Assembly (NCBI RefSeq): GCF_921293095.1 | Contig: NC_060253.1 | Span: 95,187,073-95,251,072, forward strand | Reading direction: 5' to 3' | DNA from: Ischnura elegans | Lineage: Eukaryota; Arthropoda; Insecta; Odonata; Coenagrionidae | DNA: 64,000 bases | Shown: one piece after another, positions 51,604 to 62,996 of the stretch | Numbering within the stretch: position 1 is the first letter of the stretch | How the letters are laid out: each line of letters opens with the position of its first letter | Notes under the pieces: generated by a model | The model's input: the letters and a program-made list of their open reading frames with translations, nothing else | Database searches by the model: none | Told to the model about the DNA's origin: nothing | Translations under genes and position numbers: made by a program

Positions 51604-52638
51604 CACTAGGGTGCCTCGTTTTGCCACTTTTTTTAGGAGCGAATCGTAATACCCGGCAAAAGTTGCGTACCCGCGTGGGTATTACAGATATGATTTTTTT
51701 TCAAAATCGGTTAATATCTTCTGTTCGCCATTTTGTCTTGAAATTTTTAACGAAAAACGTAAAAAATGTAAATAATTTTAATTTGGTTTTAGCAAGCACT
51801 CATTTTTTCCAGTGGGGTATAACATTGGTCTTTCCTTGATATTTTAGACCAAATATGTCAGCTCTATTCCTTTCAATTATCGAGAAAATGACCCTTTATC
51901 GTACCTCCGAAAGTAGTTTTGTGGGATAGGCAACCCGCAACACACCGCATCAATTTACGCAATGCATACGATAAATGAAGCGAAATAGGGATTTTTTTAA
52001 GTTCAAAACGTGGAAATCATGTCTGAAGTTGTCAAGGGTAGTCACTAGGATGAGAATATACTCTTTTATGCCATCGCCGACTATACTGACAATATTTTCG
52101 TGTAAGAAGATATCACTGAAGATGCAAATTATCATTCGGGATTCGCAATGACTATTTTATTTGCTTCAAGGATCAAATTCATCTCCCCTGCAGTCAGAAA
52201 AGGGGTTTATTTTATTACTATCTAGCAAATGTGGAAAGAACTGATAAAAAATCCCTATTCCGCTTCATTTATCGCATGCATTGCGTAAAATGAGGCGGTG
52301 TGTTGCGGGTTACCTACCCCTCAAAACTACTTTCGGGGGTACGATAAAGGGTCATTTTCTCGATAATTAAAAGGAATAGAGCTGACATATTTGGTCTAAA
52401 ATATCAAGGAAAGACCAATGTTATACCCCACTGGAAAAAATGAGTGCTTGCTAAAACCAAATTAAAATTATTTACATTTTTTACGTTTTTCGTTAAAAAT
52501 TTCAAGACAAAATGGCGAACAGAAGATATTAACCGATTTTGAAATAAATCATATCTGTAATATCCACGCGGGTACGCAACTTTTGCCGGGTATTACGATT
52601 CGCTCCTAAAAAAAGTGGCAAAACGAGGCACCCTAGTG
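51604..52638. mobile_element. fold-back element: 401-bp inverted arms around a 233-bp centre
   Basis: The left arm (51604-52004) begins CACTAGGGTGCCTCGTTTTG and is repeated in inverse as the right arm (52238-52638) with only scattered mismatches. Both arms include AATACCCGGCAAAAGTTGCG, and the inner ends read AAATAGGGATTTTTTTAAGTTC against its mirror. There is no coding capacity. A target duplication is not clear (flanks agtgtgca / tacactaa). It lies in intron 1 of the AANAT-like gene, so the pre-mRNA could form a hairpin of about 400 bp. Confidence 0.8.
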
Positions 52639-54427
52639 TACACTAACCAACCATTTTCCCATTTCTCTCCACCAAAAACCTCATTATATTAATCATTTTT
52701 CATGATCAATCACTATTTCTGCTTCAAACTAAGCCAATTAATTCATTACTGTAGTTAACACTTCTTTCGCTATATCTTTTATAAACAAAATTCAGCCCCC
52801 AACACTGCAGAAGAATAAAATCTTGTGCCCATAAAGACGTTATACTCGAACAACAATATTTTTTTCTAGTAAGCTCAACAACCACCTTTCTTCCTCACCA
52901 TACACTGAACGTAATATCCAAACTAAAAATGCACAATTCACGGTTTTATGAATTAGGACTACATCTCTACCAGTCACTTATTCTGATCACAAATTATGAA
53001 ATCAATATCCACTCAATGTCCTTTATTCGATAGAACAAAAATTTCAAAGCGAGATTGAATTTCTGGATGTGTTAAAGAAGATTGTGAGTTGTTGGTGGCC
53101 TAAAAGGTTGTGTAGGGCAAGGGACTGTGAATCACAAGTTTAGGGTAGAACCTTTGGAACCTATACTCTTTCTCTCACCTAAGACCATTAGCTGATACTC
53201 AGCTGCACTGACATTTCCCCTCCACATGCCTCAAAATATGTCTTGCCCACCCAATATCAGTAAATTATTTCCCTTATTAAATGTACTAATATGTATATAG
53301 ATACATACTTTACTAGCAGGCCACGCGGCATATTGCTCGGGAAGGATATTTCCCAGAGAAGTGGGAAATAGGAATTCATGGTCACATGGTAGGATTTTTA
53401 GGTAAAGGAACAAAGAGGGTATGATGATGGTGTACATATGTAACAGCAAGCAATGGAAAAATGATTTTCTCGTAATGTGCACAGGATCAGCATATACCTA
53501 CCCCACTCCACAACATTGATCGTTGTGTGTGCCCATACAAGTGTAGACCAAAATCGTCGCATGAATGCATACCCAAGCAAAAAGGTTTGCATAGAGAGGA
53601 TTAATAGATAAGTATGGAATCCTTTGAGTTATGTTTTCCCTTTGAGCGTGTCAAGAGGTGTGCCTGCATGGCAGGATGTCCAACCACAGAGGTTTTACTA
53701 TGTGACATAACAAACCGTAATGAGAAAACAACGCAAAGGATGCATCAGACGAAACCAGAAGTAGCACTACCGGCTTTGGGAGCATGAGGAAGGTTGGCCA
53801 GGATACATAAGGGTAGAGCTAATCCAACACTTAGCCACAAACATAATTAGTATGCAACATATTCAAGATAAGGGGTAATTTCCTCTTCCTGCGCACCACA
53901 AGCATTTTTGCTTAGGGTAACCAAAGGCTTACCCTCACATTCTTCCTTTACATAAGAGGGCCTATGAATATTTAACAGATATTGATTCTCAATTACCAAT
54001 TTAAATCCATGACAACTAAAATCAAATTTTATTGTTCAATTCTGCATTTCCTACAAACAACTATCAAATTTGTAAACACATTTCCAGAAGGAAGCGATGC
54101 CTACGTGAATGATTCTTTTTCTGTGGGATTTTTGCACAATTTACAAAAACATTTTTTAACCTTTATCATGATTATAAGGAAAGAAGTACCTGTTTTCTAG
54201 GATATCTGAACGAAAACCCAAACTCAGGGACTCTAACTATTTTGAGGTAGACCACTAGAGGTTTAGATACAGGATGTGAAGGAAGACTTGAAGGCAACGG
54301 GAGTCACAAGATGGAAATAATGAGCAAGAACAAAAAACAGGGGCAAATTATTGAGGAAGCCAACGCCCACAACAGGCTGTGGATGACGATGATACATCAT
54401 GACTGCTACCTCTTCACTAAAATATAT
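52639..54427. other. intron 1 of the AANAT-like gene, remainder
   Basis: AT-rich intron DNA between the fold-back element and the 54428 MITE. I see no exon or repeat that I can name. Confidence 0.5.
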
Positions 54428-54681
54428 CGATGGCTAAGATCTAACAACACGTATTTCAAAAATAGAAACTTTTCAAGAGAGCAAAAAAAATGATTTTTTT
54501 TTACTAGTACACTGAAATTAAAAGCCAAAACTTCATAAAACTGAAAAAGAAGCATTCGTTTACAAACAAAGAGTTGTTTTTTGCTTTTATTTAATATTTA
54601 AATGTTATTACTCTTTGCTTAAGATACCTGTCTCAAACCGGCCAAATTTTGAGATACGTGTTGTTAGAACTTAGCCATTGA
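54428..54681 (+). mobile_element. MITE of the GATGGCTAAG family, copy 2 (uninterrupted)
   Basis: The ends are inverted repeats: left GATGGCTAAGATCTAACAAC, right GTTGTTAGAACTTAGCCATT. The match continues inward to ACACGTAT(T/C)TCAAAA. It is 254 bp and has no ORF. It is the intact relative of 40544-41241 and shows the site before the Tigger-like insertion there. Confidence 0.78.
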
Positions 54682-55413
54682 TATGATCACTTGGAATGAA
54701 AAACAGACAAAATTTCAAAACCCAAGGAGAACATAGTGACGTAAGAAGTTAATCTACTGGAAAAAAATCACATCTGTACATCAAAACAGATAGGCAACTT
54801 TGGTCATGTGATGCAAATTATTTTTTTTAATTGAAAATTATACACCTTATTAGCTAATTCAACCCAGAACATTTTTTCACACAGTCACGAAAAAAGAAGC
54901 CTCGACACTGACTGGCGAGAGTACAGAAAGTCATGTTAGATTGGCTATGGTGTGATGCCAAATGATTCCACAGCTCCACCATAGGGCTCAATCAACTTTT
55001 CCCAATAAGGGAGGCTAAGAATATGCTATGTGGCAGTCCACTACTGGAACTCTGAGTACTCACTCTCCATCTATGCACCCAATGATTCTTCAATGATTCA
55101 TTCTTATCCACAGATAACCTAAGGCATTCTAGGAGCTGATTTTTGACCACTGAACACTCTGTATGGAATGGAACACATTCCTGGAATTTGAAAAAGCTAT
55201 CATCTTGATCCCATATCCTTACACAGCTTGCATGTGTAGTGTGCTTTGGTGTAAGCTGACTATGCTCATATATTGTGATAATGTTCTTGTTTTTCTTTAA
55301 TGTACACAGGACCTTGACCACCATTGATCACATTAAAGCATTCAATGAAATATATGAATACCATGCATTTTCTGACCAGCATAATGATCCTATGGCTTTC
55401 AAACATGTTTCAG

Positions 55414-55569
55414 GAAAAGAAGTATGGCAAAGCAATTTCATTCCTAAAGGAGCACTTCCTCTCATCTGAACATTTGTGTAAAGCAGTAGATATCACTTCC
55501 AGTGAGACTGCCACAGCACAATTATTACATTTAATGCTCACCTGGCTAAGAGATGGGATTTCTCTAGAG
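55414..55569 (+). CDS. AANAT-like gene, exon 2
   Basis: The acceptor is ACATGTTTCAG and the donor GAG/GTAAAC; both ends are phase 0. The 52 codons give the first GNAT helix (EKKYGKAISFLKEHFLSSEH) and a second helix ending LMLTWLRDGISLE. In catalytic AANATs the segment after the first helix is usually EPL (DEPLN); here it is SSEHL, so this region, which lines the substrate pocket, has changed. Confidence 0.82.
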
Positions 55570-55934
55570 GTAAACTAATATGACCAAAGCATGCAGCATC
55601 ACTCCATCACACATATTATTGGTATATATCAAAATATAAATTAATATGAGGAGCCCTTACTAAGAATGAATTAGTCTAACCATACACTGATCTTTCCCAA
55701 TACCTCCCACTTTTTGATCCATTTTCTTAAGCTTTTTCTAAGTACATTGGCCCAATTATGAGCGAGAGATACAGAGAGGTAAACCCAAAACAGCCTAATG
55801 GCCAATCTTAATTTGAGGTAACTGAAGAGTGCTGACAGGTGCATCACCTATCATTACAAAATTTTCACTCTACATTATAGCCAAACTAATCTATATAGTT
55901 GCTACAGGTATTCTCCGCAAGTGAGAACACAATA

Positions 55935-55970
55935 TGTATAGGGTACGAAAGAGGGCCTTCGTACCCCTTG
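55935..55970. repeat. short perfect hairpin before exon 3
   Basis: GGGTACGAA, an 8-base loop, then TTCGTACCC forms a perfect 9-bp stem in the intron about 50 bp before the acceptor of the third exon. It may be chance or a structured splicing element. Confidence 0.5.
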
Positions 55971-56017
55971 GAAATGAGCACCTAGAATCTAGTTACATAA
56001 AAATATTTTCATAACAG

Positions 56018-56163
56018 GCAGTCGCAGAAGTGGATCAGGAAAAACTAAGTGAAATGTTATCAGATACAGAGAGCAAGCCAGCAACACCAAAGAGGCAACA
56101 AGGAAGCAACGCAGGGTGGCACGGAGAAAATGAGAATGAAATGATTGGTCTTCTTGTATGCAG
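56018..56163 (+). CDS. AANAT-like gene, exon 3
   Basis: The acceptor is TTCATAACAG and the donor TGCAG/GTAAAT. It starts in phase 0 and ends with two bases (AG) that complete an Arg codon with the first base of exon 4. It encodes AVAEVDQEKLSEMLSDTESK, a polar linker absent from canonical AANATs, and then the strand NEMIGLLVCR, equivalent to the GKIVGVAIN strand of AANATs. Confidence 0.78.
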
Positions 56164-57389
56164 GTAAATTTCACTGTTCTCTTCATGTTTAGTCACAAAA
56201 TGCTGATTCCTCAAGAAATGTATAAATATATGGCATAAATATTTCTACTGGACAATGAAATACTTTTGAAAGAAAATCAGCTGAAAGCCATAGGCACAAT
56301 GGGGGGTTCAAATCCTCCCAGAATGCTCGGGAGATATAGCAGTAATCGAACTCCCAGAAATTCATTCCCCATCCACATGAACCCCCACTCACAAAAATGT
56401 TTTTAACAACACATAAGACCACTTCATATTTCATGCAAAAGAATTTAGACTTAAAAATTCGAATTAAGCACAGCGATTTTTTAAATACAAAATATGCACC
56501 TGTGCCAGTAAAAAGTTATAAATTCTCAACACTTCAAGAAATGGCAAATTCATGATCAATAGATAATCATGCATGCATATTATATATTGGAAATTTTTCA
56601 TCAAAACGAGTGTCCAAAAAAATATATAAACATTATTCAATACTACACGATAGTAATTAATTTTTTATAATGTCATTTACATCACTGTTTTCCCAAAAAA
56701 TGAGTTTAGTCAATGATGGAGTTTAGGCAACATTTTATAATTTCTGGATAGTGCTCATATTTATGAAGTGTTAATAGTGGAGATTAAAATAGTTGAAATT
56801 CTAAAAGGTTATGTTCACTTTCACAAAACTAACCTCAAATATGACGTATAAAAAGGGGTTTTAGAATAGCTTAAACAAATACAAGGGCTGCTTCCAGGAG
56901 ATCTGACTTTTCCCCTATCATCCTTCAAAGTGTAATGGCATCCTAAGACATTGCTTGAAATCATGGGTGCACTGTTGAGCAAATTGCATGATCTGAACAG
57001 TCACCAGCACAACAATGACCACAATATATTTCAACAGGCAGATACCACAGCACTGCGCAAAATTGAAAAGGGCACCTTGAAGACCACGGCGGCTGTACAC
57101 AGTATGGAACTCAACACAATATGGATCAATGTACCAGAAGACACTAATAAATGCCCATTTACAATTCAAGTCATGGCAAAGTACCCTTGACGGCAAGCAG
57201 CTAAGTGTGGGAACATTTGCAAGCGACCTCACAAACAACTACATAGTGCCTACAGCTAATTACATGTTTAAGTGAAAGGCACAGAAAAATTTACCATGGT
57301 GAGGATAACACTCAAACAAAACTTGAAGAGTAGCATTAACAATTTATATAGGCACCACAGGAAAAATCAACTACATATGAAATAGCATT

Positions 57390-60060
57390 CTGGGTATCCA
57401 TTTTTCCTCTGGGCAGCCAATATGCTTCATCTCCACAGGCAATGATTCCTCATATGAGATGGAGTTGATGGATGAAGATTCTTGCATAGGTCATATTCTG
57501 ATATATACAAGGCTGAGAGATTCATCACCTCTTCTTGGTACAAAGAACTCCAGGCATGGGATTTGCATTGACTTTTCTCCTCTGTTAATTCAATTGAGTT
57601 GTTGAGAGTTGAGGTGCGAAAGAAAAACAGGGAGGTGGACATCCCCATGTGGCTATACCAGAAAAGTATCATCAACTTATTGAAGCATTGTCTTGGGCTT
57701 CTAGTCGTATGTCTCAATAGCCTTTGTCACTAAATCATTCCTTAAGCACATTGGTGATGACAAAGTGCAAGAGGAGATCCCATGGTTGTTCCTTTAATTT
57801 GTTCATAAAACATGCTCCGTCATTGAAAATAGGATTTCCTGAGAAAGAATTCCCCAAGGTCAGGACAATTACTCACCACCCACGACTCTAAAAGTTTCTC
57901 TTGTAGAGACAACATCATATTCTCTCTTTTCTTTTCCTTAGGTTGCTCTTTCTGAAATAAGGCATCCGCCCATGGCCACAATGTTTGTGTCCCTCCTACA
58001 TACCTTGTGCGATTTAACTTTGGTCGATAACCTCTATCAGTATTTTTATCCCATAAGACTAGCTTCAGGAGATTTACCTAGTGACTTCGAGAAGAACATC
58101 ATCATTCCCATACCCAAAAAGAAGAGAGCTGGGAAGTGCGAAGAATTTAGGACCATAATCCTGACGATACATGCGTCGAAGATTCTGACAAGAATCATTT
58201 ACAGGAGAATTGAACGAAGAGCAGAAGAATTCCTGGATGAGGACCAATTCGGATTTAGGAAAAGCAGGGGCACAAGGGAAGCAATTTTGGCTCTTAGGAT
58301 GATCATAGAGAAGAGAATGGAGAAAAACAAACCAACCTTCATAGCATTTGTCGATTTAGAGAAGGCCTTTGATAACGTGGAATGGAATTCAATGCTTAGA
58401 ATTTTGAAAGAAATCGGCGTACTCTACAATGATTGTAGAATTATTCATAGTTTGTATAAAAATCAAGTAGCTGTGATCAAATGTGGACCAAATGGTGCAG
58501 AAGCGAGAATAAGAAAAGGGGTGAGACAAGGTTGTGTGCTTTCCTCCTTAATTTTTAATGTTTACATAGAGAAAGCCATCAACGAAATCAAGCAGAAAGC
58601 TTCGGGTGTCAATATCCACGGAGAAAAAATTAGTATGCTGCGATTTTCTGACGACATAGCAGTCATAGCCGAGACAGAGAAGGATTTGAAGAAGACGTTG
58701 ACAAACATGGAAAGGACAATGGCCAGATATCAGCTGAAAATCAACAAAAAGAAGACTAATATTAGTTTGCAGTAAAAGAGAGGAGGCTAAAACAAACATC
58801 AACCTAGGAAAGCATAAGCTTGACGAGGTGAACGAGTTCTCTTACCTGGGAAGCCGAATTACCAGCGATGGACGGAGCAAGAAAGAAATACACAGTAGAA
58901 TAGCGCAGGCGAAGAGGGCTTTCTACAAAAAGAAGAATCTTCTTACAGCTGAAAATACCAGCATAGAAGTAAGGAAACAATTCATCAGATGCTACATATG
59001 GAGTATGTTTCTCTATGGAAGCGAGGCTTGGACGTTGACAGCAGCAGAGAAGTCAAGAGTGGAAGCATTCGAAATGTGGTGCTACCGAAGAATGATGAAG
59101 ATAAAATGGATTGACCGTGTGAGTAACCAGGAAGTGCTAAGGAGAGTAGGAGAAAAGAGAAGCCTCCTAGAAACATTAAGCAGAAGAAGGGACAACTTAG
59201 TTGGCCACATTTTAAGGCACGATGGTCTGATGAAGACAATCGTTGAAGGACAAGTGGAAGGGAAAAAGGGCAAGGGACGGCCCCGAATGAGTTATATAGG
59301 ACAGGTTATAAAGGATGTAAAAGAGAATAAATATGTAGCTATGAAGAGATTAGCGGATAGGATAGAGAAATGGAGAGCTGTGTCAAACCAATCTTAGGAT
59401 TGTTGACTAATGATGATGAAGACTAGCTGATAAGTAGCCTTGCACTGCTCAATCGTACAACCTCTTATCAGCACTTCTTTTCAAGTTTCCACTGAGCCTC
59501 CAGGTGTTCTTCATAGTTGCTGACTGCCACTGCCACATGCATGAGAAGCTGCAACATCAAGATAACACTTTTAGGGATACCATTGCAGCCTTGAAGACCA
59601 GCCCTGCAGTAGAGTCTGGTATTACATATGTGTAAGTTACAGCATATCCAACCTGCACATAGGGAGCAGATTTCTGTAAAATTGTATCATAACTGCCAAG
59701 GGCCAAACAGAGTACAACTTTCACCTATTTGCCTACCAGCAGATTCTTGAAATCACTAGCAACATCAGTCTAGAATAATAACTGGGTTTGGTGATCTTCA
59801 ATACTAGTTCCAGATCTTTTGTATGGCATAAGGGTTTTCAGCTGTAACAACCTCCACTCCCCTCAAAGCCATTTTCATCCACTTCCATCCACATTTGCAG
59901 TATCTCGTGAATGGATTCAGTATTCTTGCAAGGAGCTTCTCCTAACGTTTCGAGACCTCAAATATTACAGGTGACAGGCCTCTCTTCCCTTTGCCAGGAC
60001 TGATTTCTAGAGAAGGTGGCTCAGCCACTTGATTTTACTTAAAACTTTTCAATCAAACTT
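57390..60060 (-). pseudogene. degraded minus-strand coding remnants on both sides of the RTE-like insertion
   Basis: On the minus strand, 60060-59465 gives a broken series of protein-like segments in changing frames: HEILQMWMEVDENGFEGSGG, DLELVLKITKPSYYSRLMLL, VVLCLALGSYDTILQKSAPY followed by GYAVTYTYVIPDSTAG, and LMLQLLMHVAVAVSNYEEHL ending EAQWKLEKKC and a stop. At 57720-57390 further tracts appear (QIPCLEFFVPRRGDESLSLV; SSSINSISYEESLPVEMKHI). Stops and frame changes separate them. They may be one old pseudogene or transposon ORF. The family is not recognised, and whether the two sides belong together is inference. Confidence 0.3.
57972..59430 (+). mobile_element. 5'-truncated RTE-like non-LTR retrotransposon
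   Basis: From about 58010 the sequence encodes a reverse transcriptase: IIIPIPKKKRAGKCEEFRT, DEDQFGFRKSRGTREAI, motif A FVDLEKAFDNVEW, motif B RKGVRQGCVLSS and motif C LRFSDDIAVIAE. It then continues into the C-terminal block EFSYLGSRITSDGRSKKEI ... LYGSEAWTL ... RRDNLVGHILRHDGL ... KGKGRPR. A one-base frame shift near 58750-58775 separates the two ORFs (57972-58775 and 58828-59397). The apurinic endonuclease domain is missing, so the 5' end is truncated. The element ends shortly after 59397 with a TGATGATGA-type tail. RTE clade is my best reading; a related Jockey-superfamily clade is possible. Confidence 0.82.
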
Positions 60061-61684
60061 CAAACTTTGAAGATGAGAGCATTTCCATTCAACAAGAAAC
60101 CAATCAGCATTCATACCTGTTTCAATGTTGCTCATTTCCAAAATAAAAAAAATACTATGTTGAAAAACAAGGGTTCTTTCATGCATTCTCCCATACGTGT
60201 GAGTAACTCTGAATTGCAAAACCTACCCATGGTGGTTTATCATGTGAAAAGAGTGTTGAGCCGTAACTATCTCGTGAGAAATAAGAATGCTTCGACTTTC
60301 AAATAATTTGGAATATTAATGAATTTAAAATTAAGTTTTTATCTAACAATTTTCATATAATTGTGTGGGAACTGGTAGTGCATTGCTCACACAGGATACT
60401 AACACACCCATCAATTCAGCAACTTCTGAGTTGCCTTGGTATGTGAAGGGCCAATTCACTTGGACGTGTAGAAATTAGGTGAAAGGAGTGTGAAAAGCCA
60501 TGAGGTATTGTCAGTTTGGCAAGGCTACCACCTGCTAAGTGATGTGCATTTGGTAGCACTTCCTTGGCACAGTGAACCTCAGCACAAGTTAACAATATCG
60601 AATTCTCACCAATCACCTGTGTTCCCGCAGCCTGTTGGCATCATTCCATCTGCTGCACTTGATTTTGTGTCCGGTTTCTCAACATTCATCAACTAATGTA
60701 GCCAACTTCTCAGTTTATAGGGTAATCCATTTACTAGGTGGAATAATAATGATAAGAAGGACCTCATTCAAAGCAACAAACTTAATCCTCAAATAAGTAG
60801 ATTTAGCTTTCAAAAAAAAAAAGAAAAGGTGACAAAACATATGAAATTACATTTGTAGCTCTTCCATTATCAATTCCGAATGTTATCAATCAAGATTTCA
60901 CCTGGGTGAGATAGTTCCTGAATGCTGATATTTCAAGTTCCAAATACATGGTTCTTCATTATTAGGGTGAAAATGAAGAACTTTTCATAAAGCCTGCAAT
61001 TTCCAGAGGAGTATGAAGGAAATACATAGTAGTAACTCTACTATCTCCATCATACATTTCCCACATGATAGAAGAATAATAATAAAGTCAGACACCTCCA
61101 CATCAAATCCTCTGTGAAATGACATATAGAATATCTGCAGGTTGTAGAATCGATGTCAAGATGCCCTCCATCAAAATTAGATTTCAGTTTCTGGGAAATA
61201 CAGGAACAGCTTTGTACTCTCAATCCACTACCATCACAATAGTACTGATGCAGGCAGAGGTAATTGAGAATTACCTACTTGAGAAGATGGACTGTTAAAA
61301 CAATGATTTTTAATTTTTAGATCAACTGTAAGTCCACACCACCTTCATCCTCTCATGGGCAGAGCATCTATTTGTAATATGTTACCTGCGTATGAATTAC
61401 CTACCCTCTAATAGGCAACATAACAGCTCAATATACAAATTTCAATCAAAGTATTTCATTGCATTTGGATAGAAAATATACGGTTGTATTCCCATGCTGC
61501 ATGCAGTTTTAGCCATTCACACACTAATGACAAGCAAACAAATTTTAAGATTCAAGTGAACTACTAATGTAATTTTATTAGGACTTACAATTGTTATCTA
61601 TGGAATCAAAATCAAGATTACGTGAATATTTTTTTACCATAAAATAAAAATACTATGATAATTCCTTTCTTTACAATCTCATAG

Positions 61685-62285
61685 AGTGGCTTTTAAGATG
61701 GAACACTCAAAAACCTATAGTCGAGTCCGAATTCCTGGAATTGGTTGTGACGAAGATGCTTGTAAAAGACAACATAAAAGAACAGCATCTGAATCCCTTA
61801 AAAAAACACACAGTGACAATGAAGAAACAGATGAAAAATATACGGAAGAGACTCCTAAACGAGAAGAAGAAGAAGAAAATCAGCTCAGTGAGATTCTAAA
61901 ATTTCGGAGCAGCTTAGAATTAAAAATTGATGTTTACAAGGACTACACTGTAAATGAATATCTAAGAATTTATGTCATACACGTTTTGCCAGATTGGCAA
62001 GGTATGAATATTGAAGAATCTTTATTCAAAGCAGCTATAGAACAAGCTAAACTAATGCAATTGAAGGTAGCAATGACTATGAGTACAAACCATAGTGAAC
62101 AGGAATTGGCTAAGAGACTTGGTATGGTAGAATTAGTAAAGCAGAATTATAAAGAATGGGATGAAGATAGTATTATTAGTAAAAATTCTAGAGAAGATAC
62201 CCAAGCTGCCTTGATGGTAAAAACCTTCGAGGCTGAATCAGGCCTTGATGATGAAACAGAGACTCTATCGGTTCAACTAATTTAA
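61685..62285 (+). CDS. AANAT-like gene, terminal exon
   Basis: The acceptor is ACAATCTCATAG. It encodes residues 145-344. After RVAFKMEHSKTYSRV comes a highly charged insertion (residues 169-215, Lys/Glu/Ser-rich with a run of Glu). Then follow helix SSLELKIDVYKDYTVNEYL, central strand LRIYVIHVLP, the acetyl-CoA loop PDWQGMNIEESLF (family pattern R/Q-x-x-G-x-G/A; here the second glycine is Asn), a helix AAIEQAKLMQ and LAKRLGMVEL. The tail after residue 305 is acidic and unusual for AANATs. TAA is at 62283-62285. A possible AATAAA lies at 62991-62996. Confidence 0.85.
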
Positions 62286-62519
62286 TTATTACGGTTATAC
62301 TTCGTAAATTTAGGATATTGTTCTAAAACAAAATCTTCATGTGTTTTTCTTGGCATTGCAAGACCTTAACACTAACTTATCATAACCTGATAACATATAT
62401 GAGTAAATAACTAAAAGCAAAGTAAAATTTCATCCCCAAGGATTGCACGTCATGAAAATCTTCTCCAAATGATAAAGATGAAATCTAACCTCAGATAGAA
62501 TTTTCTTGTGATTACAGGA

Positions 62520-62538
62520 CATAATAATAATAATAATG
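62520..62538 (+). repeat. (ATA)n microsatellite
   Basis: Run of about six AAT units in the 3' flank of the AANAT-like gene. Confidence 0.85.
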
Positions 62539-62996
62539 CATATATTCGTAATTGAATCTTTCGTTGCCCATTAATGTATTAGAGACTGGATAAAGTTGCT
62601 TGAACACCAAAATAGATACTAATACTATTGGCAGAGCAGCCTTCAATATGGTTTTCAAACTAGGAGTTTTATAAGACATATTATAACTTTTAGTTTTTAC
62701 CATGTGAAATCAAATTATAACTCTACAACCATTTCACCGAATAGGTCTTGCAGACAATGTCAGCAAATTTAAACTTTGGTAATTTAATTATATGAGCCAT
62801 AAATGTCTGAGACATTTATATCTTATCCATAGCAGGTATCATAAGAAATTAAACAAAGTTTACTCACCTAGGTCAGCAGTGAATGATAGGAAAATAGCCT
62901 CGCCAGGTTACGTACTGATTGAATTTATGTAACCATTGTTATTTAAATGACCTTTCACGTGACCTTTAATATCTGGCCATGCTTTTAGTCAATAAA

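Larger units (their letters stand above)
56164..61684 (+). other. 5.5-kb intron 3 of the AANAT-like gene
   Basis: It contains the RTE-like retrotransposon at 57972-59430 and degraded coding-like tracts on the minus strand on either side of it (listed separately). A plus-strand patch at 57946-57971 (after CTTTTCCTTAG) looks like the start of an exon but runs straight into retrotransposon sequence. No other exon is needed, since exons 3 and 4 join in phase. Confidence 0.6.
51346..62285 (+). other. gene model: divergent AANAT-like GNAT acetyltransferase, four exons
   Basis: Exons 51346-51486, 55414-55569, 56018-56163 and 61685-62285 join in one frame (phase 0, 0, 2), with AG/GT boundaries throughout. 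From the ATG at 51355 the product is 344 residues. It follows the insect arylalkylamine N-acetyltransferase plan: strand YNVRVQDL, helix KYGKAISFLKEHFLSSEHL (cf. ..VLDFLREHFF.DEPL in AANATs), a helix leading to RDGISLEAVAE, strand EMIGLLVCRVAF, strand EYLRIYVIHVLP and a terminal LAKRLGM helix-turn. AANATs transfer acetyl from acetyl-CoA to arylalkylamines such as dopamine and serotonin, in cuticle sclerotisation and amine inactivation. Two insertions rich in Ser/Lys/Glu and the altered CoA loop (PDWQGMNI) make this a divergent member, possibly with another substrate or none. Confidence 0.8.

Noticed and set aside
55275-55469. 64-codon plus frame overlapping the start of AANAT-like exon 2
   Set aside because: The true frame is shifted and begins at the acceptor TTTCAG (55413), where GNAT homology starts.
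57421-57472. Possible plus-strand mini-exon after TCTCCACAG
   Set aside because: Only one frame is open, and it breaks the phase needed between exons 3 and 4.
59571-59627. Possible plus-strand exon DTIAALKTSPAVESGITYV with GTAAGT donor
   Set aside because: Exons 3 and 4 of the AANAT-like gene already join in phase, and the opposite strand here shows a longer protein-like series.
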